A stretch of DNA of 13,049 bases, from contig JAPLMO010000072.1 in the NCBI GenBank assembly GCA_026386995.1, positions 1 to 13,049 of the forward strand. The letters run 5' to 3'. The first letter of the stretch is position 1. Every line of letters begins with the position of its first letter. The translations under genes and the position numbers were made by a program. The stretch is from Planctomycetota bacterium (GTDB lineage: Bacteria > Planctomycetota > Phycisphaerae > FEN-1346). This document shows positions 7,044 to 13,049 of this stretch, one piece after another. The notes beneath the pieces are model-generated. The model saw only the letters and a program-made list of their open reading frames with translations, ran no database searches and was not told where the DNA came from.

Positions 7044-7500
7044 TGTGCTGGTCCACCGATTTTCGTGCCCTTCGCTTGGCGACATAAACTGTTTATTCAC
7101 CGTCACTTATGGTAGCCTTCGATGTGTCTGATCGCAACTTCTTTCGGAGGCTGATTTGCCCGAGAACCACGGTTGGCCGAACCCGTTCCTACCCCGTCGC
7201 TGGAGCCGCCACGCCAAGTCAGCCCTGCTCCACGTGTCCGCCCTGCTCCACGTCATCTCCTTGGCGCGGCAGGTGTCCACACGTGGGCGTGGGCCGCCGG
7301 AAGCCTTGACACGCGCATCGGCCAGGAAAGAGATAAGGCCAGGCGTCGAAGATCTCAAAGCCTCATTACGATTGGTCTTCGCTCCCGAACCCGTCAGCCG
7401 GCTACCGGAGATAACGGGCGCCGACACCTGTCACTCGCCTCGCAGACCCCAGACAGAGTTATTGGGATGCACAGCGGCGGAACTGCGGTGGACCAAGCAG
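6968..7500. repeat. Dispersed MITE-like repeat, copy B
   Basis: This copy fills the gap between the xylanase stop (7508-7510) and the GH2 leader. Left end cores lie at 6972-6983 and again at 7048-7059. The right end, read on the minus strand from 7500, is CTGCTTGGTCCACCGCAGTT, again resembling the left end in inverted orientation. The part 7044-7297 aligns with copy D 12345-12599 at high identity by eye, with small indels. It includes the inverted repeat AGCCTTCGA (7114-7122)/TCGGAGGCT (7144-7152) with a 21-nt loop, and a short direct repeat GCCCTGCTCCACGT at 7222-7235 and 7240-7253. The interior 7300-7485 has no recognisable match to D and no gene. Confidence 0.7.
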
Positions 7501-7507
7501 CGTCCTC

Positions 7508-8596
7508 TTATCTGGCCTGAAGTATCTTTATGACGGCCTCATATGCGGGCTTGGGCTGCAGTTGGCGGTCGAACAGCAGCGGATAGTTCGTGCGGCCCTT
7601 GGTCGGCCAATTATTGAGCCAGGAGACTCCGTCCGACAAACCCCAGAACGTAACGCGGGATATCTTGTCGCTGTGTTTCACGAACAGCCCGAACAAGTCC
7701 GCGTAGCGCCGCGTCAACTTGGCCTGAACTTCGTCCGGAAGACCGGCCGCGTAAGGATTCTCCTTGCCTGGCAGAACGTTGATATCCAACTCCGTGATCA
7801 TGACCTTGACGCCTTCCTTGCTGTAGGCGAGGATGGCATCTTCGATCGTCTTGACGCTTGGTTGTTCGAGTTGCCAATGGCCCTGAATTCCCACCGCATC
7901 GATGCGGAGGCCTTTGGCCTTGATCTGGCGGATAAGTTTGATGGTTTTCTCGTGCTTGGGACCGCTCTCGCTGCCGTATTCGTTGTAATAAAGCTCTGCC
8001 GACGGATCGGCCGCAGCCGCAAACGCGAACGCTTTCAGGATGAAGTCGTCGCCGATAGATCGCTTGGCAGGTGTGTCTCGCAGATATTCCCGGGAAACAT
8101 CGCTGATGCCTTCATTCACCACATCCCAGCCGTGAATCCGGCCCTGGAAGTGGCTCATCACCGTGCGGATATGGTTCTCGAGATTCCGTAGCGCCTCCTC
8201 GCGAGGCAGGGGTTTCTGATCCGAGCCCTCGAACATCCAGGCCGGGGATTGAGCATGCCAGCAGAGCGTGTGCCCAATGACCTTCATCTGGTGTTGCTTT
8301 GCGAAGGCAACCAAGCGGTCGCCTGCCTCGAACTTAAAGGTATCCGGACTGGGATGAACCGGCCCGGGCTTGAGTTCGTTTTCAGACGTGATGCAGTCGA
8401 ACTGTTCCGCCAGAAGGGCCGCACGCTCGGGCTTGTCCAACGAATTCGACATAATGGCCGCGCCCACCAGGAACCGGCCGTTGACAGATTTCCTGAGCAG
8501 TTGCAGTTCTTGGTCTCCATGGGCAGCGCTGCAGACCGCGATGGTTGCACCTGCGAAAAGCGAGATTGCCAGAACGGCGCTACATGTTCTGTGCAT
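7508..8596 (-). CDS. Secreted GH10 endo-1,4-beta-xylanase
   Basis: The protein has 362 residues. It cleaves the xylan backbone and carries a full GH10 motif set: SENELKPG (71-78), GHTLCWHAQSP (108-118), WDVVNEG (157-163) with acid/base E162, YYNEYG (203-208), VGIQGHW (235-241), MITELDINV (266-274) with nucleophile E269, FWGLSDGVSWL (317-327) and YPLLFD (338-343). It is a single catalytic domain of normal length without a carbohydrate-binding module. The signal peptide is MHRTCSAVLAISLFAGATIA, with probable cleavage around CSAA or AHG. An in-frame ATG at 8626 would add MARKTVDHHT, encoded by repeat remnant C. The signal peptide makes 8596 the better start, although neither start has a strong Shine-Dalgarno. 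It lies between the enolase-like gene (140-nt gap) and repeat B. Confidence 0.93.
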   Translation of the reverse strand: MHRTCSAVLAISLFAGATIAVCSAAHGDQELQLLRKSVNGRFLVGAAIMSNSLDKPERAALLAEQFDCITSENELKPGPVHPSPDTFKFEAGDRLVAFAKQHQMKVIGHTLCWHAQSPAWMFEGSDQKPLPREEALRNLENHIRTVMSHFQGRIHGWDVVNEGISDVSREYLRDTPAKRSIGDDFILKAFAFAAAADPSAELYYNEYGSESGPKHEKTIKLIRQIKAKGLRIDAVGIQGHWQLEQPSVKTIEDAILAYSKEGVKVMITELDINVLPGKENPYAAGLPDEVQAKLTRRYADLFGLFVKHSDKISRVTFWGLSDGVSWLNNWPTKGRTNYPLLFDRQLQPKPAYEAVIKILQAR

Positions 8597-8597
8597 G

Positions 8598-8640
8598 GTG
8601 TGATGGTCCACCGTTTTTCGTGCCATTCGCCTGACCGCCT
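8598..8640. repeat. Dispersed repeat, remnant C (left end only)
   Basis: TGATGGTCCACCGTTTTTCG (8601-8620) followed by TGCCATTCGCCTGACCGCC matches the left ends of copies A, B and D with a few substitutions. The internal inverted repeat and the right end are missing. The remnant abuts the xylanase start codon and codes for the 10-residue extension of the longer open frame. Confidence 0.6.
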
Positions 8641-8663
8641 TCGTTGTTCTCGTTCCGGCCGGC

Positions 8664-8705
8664 AGAGATGAAGAGAGCGGATTGCATCTCTATGTACCTA
8701 TTATA
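8664..8705 (-). promoter_or_regulatory. Possible -10 box and leader hairpin of the xylanase gene
   Basis: On the minus strand a perfect TATAAT lies at 8705-8700, about 104 nt upstream of the xylanase ATG. No good -35 box stands 16-18 nt upstream (AAGGAA is at 17 nt). Just downstream, AGAGATG (minus 8691-8685) pairs with CATCTCT (8670-8664) over 14 nt and would lie at the start of the transcript. This is a modest candidate; the gene may also be read through from the enolase-like gene. Confidence 0.35.
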
Positions 8706-8736
8706 CCGGTCCTTCCCACGAGTTCCTTCGCCGCCT

Positions 8737-9999
8737 TTACACTCTTTCCATCCTCGCCTCATCCAGTGACGGCCCCAGCCCCGGCTCCTCTGCCATCGCG
8801 AAGGTCCCCGCTTCTGCCACCAGCGGACGGGTTTGGCAATGCTGAAACGAAACCCGCGACTTGATCAGGTACTCCAGCATCGGGCAGAGCGACTCGCTCT
8901 GCGACGCCACGCAGTTCGATGCCGCCAGCACGTGATGGCCGTGCGGGACCACCTGTACGCCTGGATACCCTCTGACGAGTTCGCAGATATTCAGCCACTC
9001 GCTGATCCCGCCGCACCACTCCGGGTCCGACTGCACGAAGCTGACGATCCCGCGATCCAGGAATGGCTTGACGTTCCAGCGTGTGTACCAGTGCTCACCG
9101 GCGGCCAGCGCGATCCCTGTCTCGCCCTTCAGACGCTTGTAGCCCTCGAGATCGTCGGGCCGCAGCGGCTCCTCCAGCCAGTGCGGCTTGCAGGGGAGGA
9201 TCCCCTTGGCCAGCGCAATCGCGTAATCCACATCGGCCGACTTCCACACGTACTGAATGCCGTCGAACATCAGCATCGCGTTCGGCCCAAGTTCCTCGCG
9301 TAAGGCATGTGCCATCGCGATGTTCTGCTTCAGGCCTTCGGCTCCGTCAGCCGGGCCGCTCATAAAAAACCATTTCTGCCGCTGGAATCCTTTATCGAAG
9401 AACTCCCGCGCGGCCTTGCGCGCCTCATCCGGCTTGACCGAATAGCCCAGCATGCTGGCATAGGCGTTCAGCCGCTGGCGCTTTGCCCCGAGCAGGCGCC
9501 AGACGGGCTGCCCCGCGGCCTTGCCCCGCAGGTCCCACAGCGCTAGGTCCACCGCGCTGAGGGCCGTGATCACCCAGCCGGTCTCGGTCTGGCGCGTGGT
9601 GCGTTTGATGCCCCACACCGCCGCGCCGGTCAGCGGGTCCTTCCCTTCAATGTATCTTTCGAGCGATTTATCCGGGTGGCACGCAGCCCACAGCGCGGCG
9701 AAGTTGAGTTTCTCGGGGTCCGCGGCATCGCGCCCGGCCAGGAGTTCGCGCAGGTTCGCCGGAAAGGCCGCGACCTGCTCCTTGAGCAGCGGCCCGGCGT
9801 AGCCTTTCAGTCCGGAGTCGGTGGCGATCTCCAGGTACGAATCGGTCCCCCCGCCTTTGCGTTCGCGCACGCGGATGATCTTCGCGTCGCGTACAAGGAG
9901 CGACCTCCCTTCCGCCGCCAGCGCGATGTTTTCCCAGCCCATCCTGCCGCCCACCACCGCCGCGGCCGCCGTCTTCAGAAACGCTCTGCGTGTGTTCAT
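8737..9999 (-). CDS. Tat-exported enolase-superfamily protein, mandelate racemase subgroup (acid-sugar dehydratase-like)
   Basis: The protein has 420 residues. The N-terminus NTRRAFLKTAAAAVVGG (2-18) is a Tat signal, so the protein should act outside the cytoplasm or be membrane-anchored. SAVDLALWDLRGKAAGQPVW (148-167) is the capping-to-barrel transition of the superfamily. Metal ligands are D246 (LMFDGI), E276 or E277 (HWLEEP) and E302 (AAGEHW). A His-Asp dyad is suggested by QSDPEWCGG (D325) and VPHGHH (H353). At the usual KxK site the sequence is QKWFF (K209, F211), so the second lysine is absent. The general pattern recalls rhamnonate-dehydratase-like members, but substrate and even activity are uncertain. 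The start overlaps the stop of the GH95-like gene (ATGA), with AAGGATGAGAG upstream as ribosome binding site, so the two are translationally coupled. Confidence 0.82.
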   Translation of the reverse strand: MNTRRAFLKTAAAAVVGGRMGWENIALAAEGRSLLVRDAKIIRVRERKGGGTDSYLEIATDSGLKGYAGPLLKEQVAAFPANLRELLAGRDAADPEKLNFAALWAACHPDKSLERYIEGKDPLTGAAVWGIKRTTRQTETGWVITALSAVDLALWDLRGKAAGQPVWRLLGAKRQRLNAYASMLGYSVKPDEARKAAREFFDKGFQRQKWFFMSGPADGAEGLKQNIAMAHALREELGPNAMLMFDGIQYVWKSADVDYAIALAKGILPCKPHWLEEPLRPDDLEGYKRLKGETGIALAAGEHWYTRWNVKPFLDRGIVSFVQSDPEWCGGISEWLNICELVRGYPGVQVVPHGHHVLAASNCVASQSESLCPMLEYLIKSRVSFQHCQTRPLVAEAGTFAMAEEPGLGPSLDEARMERV

Positions 10000-12314
10000 G
10001 GTCTCTCATCCTTCGTCGCGCTTCTGCGCATCCCGAATGGCGTCAGAGCCAGCTCTTCTCCGGGCTTCGTCGCCAGCCGGAACATGTCGCCCGAAAGGAC
10101 CTCGCCTTCCTTCCCGTTGCGAAGAAGTCTCGCAGTTTGGCCTGGCCAGGGGTTAAGGATATTGCACTGCCTTCCCTTTTCGCTCTCGATGACAACATAT
10201 CGAACTCTTCCCCCATCGATCGCGCTGGACACAAGAAACGCCCCGAATGTCCGCAACCGATAAAAGGCTGCCTTCCGATCTGACGGAAAAACCGGGAACA
10301 CGCGAATCACATCACGGTGGCTCTGCAACATCATCTCGTTGATCATTCCCGGAATTCCGCTGCACGTTTCTATTCCGCCGCCTCCCGCACGAATCCACAG
10401 ATTGGGGCATGAATACTTGGTGATTTTGTCCCTGGCCTTTGCCATGAGGAAATCAGGATCGTATCCGACGCGGGCCGCCCCGATGAACACCGTCTGAAAT
10501 GCGTTGCCATGGTCGACCCAGACCCTGTCGGTCCATTCCTTCATGTCGTCGCGGATCATCTTCAGATTCTCGGGATCAGAACTCAAGCCGATGTTGCAGG
10601 CCGGGTAAACGAGGCTGTGAAGCATGATCCAATTCAAGCCAACCTGGCCGGACGCCGCGCCATGCCCGCCCTCGCACGCACGGAACCTTTTTCGGCCGTC
10701 TTGCGACACGACGGGAAAGTCGCTCAGATTGTCCAGTATATGCGACCATTGCCGCCGCCTGACCTCGTCGCGGTTCAGGTCGCGGCTGATTTCGATCATG
10801 GCGCCGAAAAACGCGCGCAGGAACCCCAGCGACGTGATGGGGTTGAAGTCGCCGTAGCGTTTCTCCCAGCCCTTTCCCTGCCACGGCCCCACCTCGCCGA
10901 CACTGTCGTCATTAATAACATATCTTTCATTCTCGAAGACAAGGTAGTCTTCCCAAAACGCGGCCACCTCGCTCAGATAGGGATAGACTTTCTGAATGTA
11001 AGCCAGGTCGTAGGTGTAATGGTACCTCAGGATCATGTTCATGCTCGCAAACACGGCGTTGCTCTTCTGGCCGAGGAACATGGGCTGACCCGCAAGGTGG
11101 TAATATGAGCCGTCGGGGCATTTGTCCTTGTAGTCCTTGTCCATTCCAGCTTTGTCGGAGAACCTGGACGTCAGGCCTTTGGGCCCAATGCCGACGCTGG
11201 CATAGGCCCCTTTCTTGTTGAGGTAGGTCCGGGCGTCCTCCTTGAAGATGTCCAGATGCTCCAGCAGAGGGGCGTCGTAGCAGTCGGTAAGGCCGACCCG
11301 GTTGGAGGAATAAAGGGCCCAGAAGGGCGCTTCGTGATTGTAGTTCAGGTGGATGTCTCCCGCCCAGGCCGTGCGATCCACGGTTATCCAGTTGCCGTAA
11401 AGGCCCGGCGGGAAGCTCGCGTTCCTGCTGCAGCAGGCCATGACGTAGAGCGAAGCGTAATAGTGCTTCTCAAGCAACTCATCCGCCAGCGTGACGCACG
11501 ACTTGGCCCAGAAGTCCCGCCACCAGGCATCGTGCCGGGCCCTTAACTCGTTGACGCCGGAATCTGTCAGCATGCGCACCGCCTGCTGGGCAAGCGATTT
11601 GTGATTCGCCGACTCGTGGTTAGTCATTACCGAAACCATGACAGTGACGGTCTTTCCCGGCTCCAGAGTGAACGACGTGCTGCCGGCTGGGCAGATACGC
11701 AGGGCGATGGTTGCTTCGGTCGGATAGAGGAGGTTGTCCGCGTTGAATGACCTTGTGACCCAGAATACGCCGTTTTCCTCTCCGCGGTCCGTTACCGAGC
11801 CGTATCCGTCCTTGGCCCAGAGATTAAGCGCAACCGTCACCGGGGCATTGCCGGCCTTCAGGTCTATGGCCATCACGTTTGCCGTGGCAAAGACTCGCGC
11901 GTCCATCTTGACCGTACTGTCCGCCGCGGATAATGTCGAGGCGATCACAGGCTCATAAAGGACCTGCTTGACGTCGTACGTGGCGCCTTTATGTGCGGGT
12001 ATTTGGACATCTATTCCGCCGATAAGGCTTGGACCGCACTGCTTGAAGTCGGGCCCTGACTTCCAAAAATCGTTCTTGGAGATCCAGTATCGCTGGCATT
12101 CCGGCGGGCCGCTGACGGTGAGGCCTATGTCACCGTTACCGGTGATGGGGCCGTCAACGGCATGGAAGGAGGGCACTTCCCTGGGCGGCTCGCTGAACCT
12201 CCCCACATATCGCGACACGATTGCCCTTGAGTCAAGGTGATGGTCGGGAGAACTGGAGACATCTGCCCTGGCGCATGCAGCAACCGCCAACATGGAGAAC
12301 GTAACGCACAACAT
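9996..12314 (-). CDS. Secreted GH95-like glycoside hydrolase
   Basis: From the ATG at 12314 the protein has 772 residues. Motifs: PITGNGDIGLTVSGP (56-70) near the N-terminal beta domain, DIHLNYNHEAPFW (320-332), which matches the NxN region of GH95 enzymes (N324, N326), SVGEVGPW (471-478) with a possible catalytic E474, INEMMLQSH (658-666) and IRVFPVFP (670-677). GH95 enzymes remove alpha-L-fucose or L-galactose from side chains. This member is divergent, so substrate is unproven. The start is uncertain. The hydrophobic segment MLCVTFSMLAVAACARA (1-17) is a signal or lipoprotein signal (VAAC). GTG at 12329 is an alternative, as is ATG at 12386, which has AAGGA 8 nt upstream but codes for repeat D sequence (MSPGEGHENRWTST). 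The longer form would give the signal a positively charged n-region, which the shorter forms lack. Confidence 0.78.
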   Translation of the reverse strand: MLCVTFSMLAVAACARADVSSSPDHHLDSRAIVSRYVGRFSEPPREVPSFHAVDGPITGNGDIGLTVSGPPECQRYWISKNDFWKSGPDFKQCGPSLIGGIDVQIPAHKGATYDVKQVLYEPVIASTLSAADSTVKMDARVFATANVMAIDLKAGNAPVTVALNLWAKDGYGSVTDRGEENGVFWVTRSFNADNLLYPTEATIALRICPAGSTSFTLEPGKTVTVMVSVMTNHESANHKSLAQQAVRMLTDSGVNELRARHDAWWRDFWAKSCVTLADELLEKHYYASLYVMACCSRNASFPPGLYGNWITVDRTAWAGDIHLNYNHEAPFWALYSSNRVGLTDCYDAPLLEHLDIFKEDARTYLNKKGAYASVGIGPKGLTSRFSDKAGMDKDYKDKCPDGSYYHLAGQPMFLGQKSNAVFASMNMILRYHYTYDLAYIQKVYPYLSEVAAFWEDYLVFENERYVINDDSVGEVGPWQGKGWEKRYGDFNPITSLGFLRAFFGAMIEISRDLNRDEVRRRQWSHILDNLSDFPVVSQDGRKRFRACEGGHGAASGQVGLNWIMLHSLVYPACNIGLSSDPENLKMIRDDMKEWTDRVWVDHGNAFQTVFIGAARVGYDPDFLMAKARDKITKYSCPNLWIRAGGGGIETCSGIPGMINEMMLQSHRDVIRVFPVFPSDRKAAFYRLRTFGAFLVSSAIDGGRVRYVVIESEKGRQCNILNPWPGQTARLLRNGKEGEVLSGDMFRLATKPGEELALTPFGMRRSATKDERP

Positions 12315-12344
12315 CTGGAGGACGGACACCAAGCAATACCCAGG

Positions 12345-12920
12345 TGTGCTGGTCCACCGATTTTCGTGCCCTTCGCCTGGCGACATAAACTGTTTCCTTG
12401 GCCACACTTATGGTAGCCTCCGACGCACCTGCTCACAACTTCTTTCGGAGGCTGATTTGCCCGAGAACCACGGTTGCCCGAACCTGTTTCTACCCAATCA
12501 CTGGAGCCGCCACATCAAGTCCGCCCTGCTCCACGTGTCCCTGCTCCACGTCATCTCCCTGGCGCGGCTCGCCTGTGTCCACACGTGGGCGTGGGCCGCA
12601 ACGCGCCAAGCCGCAGACGCTCATCACGGGCCAGCCCGGCGCTCGAATCGAACTCACTGTCACGTTCGAGGCGGGACGCAGGCACCTGCCCGTCGTCACG
12701 CTGCGACGCGTGGCGTAACAACTCACGCGCCAGCCCAGTCGTCGAGGGTCATGGTCGCGGTGCGCCCGCACCATGAAATCCTGCTGCGAAAAAACGTCGT
12801 GCCGCCTTCTTGATGCGCCGCACCACGCCACGTGAACACCAAATACGACGGAAACCCTCCGCCTTGCCCCTCCACGCGGCCTAACGAACGGCGAACAGAA
12901 TCTCGGTTGACCAGTATAGT
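12345..12920. repeat. Dispersed MITE-like repeat, copy D
   Basis: This copy lies between the cytochrome c peroxidase-like stop and the GH95-like gene. The left end core is CTGGTCCACCGA (12349-12360). The right end, read on the minus strand from 12918, is CTATACTGGTCAACCGAGAT, an imperfect inverted copy. AGCCTCCGA (12415-12423) and TCGGAGGCT (12445-12453) form the shared inverted repeat with a 21-nt loop. It aligns with copy B over about 250 bp and with copy A at both ends. The direct repeat CCCTGCTCCACGT occurs at 12524-12536 and 12539-12551 (period 15, against 18 in B). The interior 12600-12870 is specific to D and holds no recognised gene. Confidence 0.75.
12789..12827 (-). terminator. Intrinsic terminator candidate downstream of the cytochrome c peroxidase-like gene
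   Basis: On the minus strand CGTGGTGC (12827-12820) pairs with GCACGACG (12802-12795) with one G-G mismatch and a 17-nt loop, followed at once by TTTTTT (12794-12789). It lies about 127 nt after the stop at 12954 and would separate that gene from the GH95-like unit. It sits in the part of repeat D not shared with the other copies. Confidence 0.45.
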
Positions 12921-12953
12921 GGCCGGGGCAACCCCGCCATCCTGACACTGCAA

Positions 12954-13049
12954 TCACGGTATCTTCGGAGCCTCAGGCTGGAAATACCCATCCGTGAGCG
13001 TCTTCAGGAACGCAACGATGTCGTCCTCGTCCTGTGGGCTCAGGCGGAG
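12954..13049 (-). CDS. C-terminus of a di-haem cytochrome c peroxidase/MauG-type protein (5' part outside window)
   Basis: Thirty-one codons are visible before the TGA at 12956-12954. They read LRLSPQDEDDIVAFL and then KTLTDGYFQPEAPKIP. The pattern L-x-E/D-x-D-DIVAFLKTLTDG is the usual last helix of the second haem domain in cytochrome c peroxidase/MauG-type proteins and some other periplasmic c-type cytochromes. No haem motif (CxxCH) falls inside the window, so the family is judged from this tail only. It is encoded on the same strand as the glycosidases. The terminator candidate downstream suggests a separate transcription unit. Confidence 0.65.
   Translation of the reverse strand, partial: LRLSPQDEDDIVAFLKTLTDGYFQPEAPKIP

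Noticed and set aside
6816..7106. 97-codon upstream extension of the GH2 frame
   Set aside because: It passes through repeat B and a terminator-like hairpin, and the ATG at 6815 gives a proper signal peptide and ribosome binding site.
7220..7260. CRISPR-like direct repeats (CCCTGCTCCACGT)
   Set aside because: There are only two units with a 2-5 nt gap, present in both B and D as part of the dispersed element. There is no spacer structure and no cas gene.
12905..12920. TTGACC followed by TATAGT as a plus-strand promoter
   Set aside because: The two boxes are only 2 nt apart, and the sequence is explained as the right end of repeat D.
12490..12957. Minus-strand open frames (155 and 76 codons) in repeat D
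   Set aside because: They have no recognisable motif, and the frames are not kept between copies B and D because indels and stops differ (copy D has a stop where B reads on after the WRLQ stretch).

Overview
The window looks like a piece of a GC-rich (roughly 60% by eye) environmental bacterial genome, most likely a planctomycete or a relative in the PVC group. The reasons are two Tat signal peptides of the RRxFL type on carbohydrate-active proteins, a cluster of secreted glycoside hydrolases, and the C-terminus of a di-haem cytochrome c peroxidase-type protein. No rRNA, tRNA or phylogenetic marker is present, so this assignment is inference.

Left part (1-2967): a plus-strand pair consists of the 3' end of a DUF6398-type gene and a small stand-alone LexA-type winged-helix gene, joined by a 4-nt overlap. 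A convergent minus-strand ATPase of the AAA_14/DUF4143 family follows. Its upstream region abuts a plus-strand 3' fragment of an IS1380-family transposase. This part looks like ordinary accessory DNA with transposon debris.

Right part (2968-13049): everything reads on the minus strand. In order of transcription it holds the tail of a cytochrome c peroxidase-like gene, a GH95-like glycosidase, a Tat-exported enolase-superfamily (mandelate racemase subgroup) protein overlapping it by 4 nt, a GH10 endo-xylanase, a GH2 glycosidase, and a Tat-exported trehalase-like (alpha/alpha)6 glycosidase. All five complete proteins carry export signals or a likely signal. The set fits extracellular or periplasmic breakdown of a xylan-type hemicellulose with side chains. 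No transporter or dedicated regulator lies in the window.

The most striking feature is not a gene. A dispersed repeat family fills the gaps between the glycosidase transcription units: copy A 4398-4600, copy B 6968-7500 with its left end duplicated in tandem, remnant C 8598-8640 and copy D 12345-12920. All copies have the same orientation. The fuller copies have similar ends in inverted orientation (core CTGGTCCACCGA), and A, B and D share an internal 9-bp inverted repeat with a loop of exactly 21 nt. This looks like a MITE-like element or a mobile leader/regulatory module sitting 5' of each glycosidase unit. The GH2 leader also holds a terminator-like hairpin 33 nt before the start codon.
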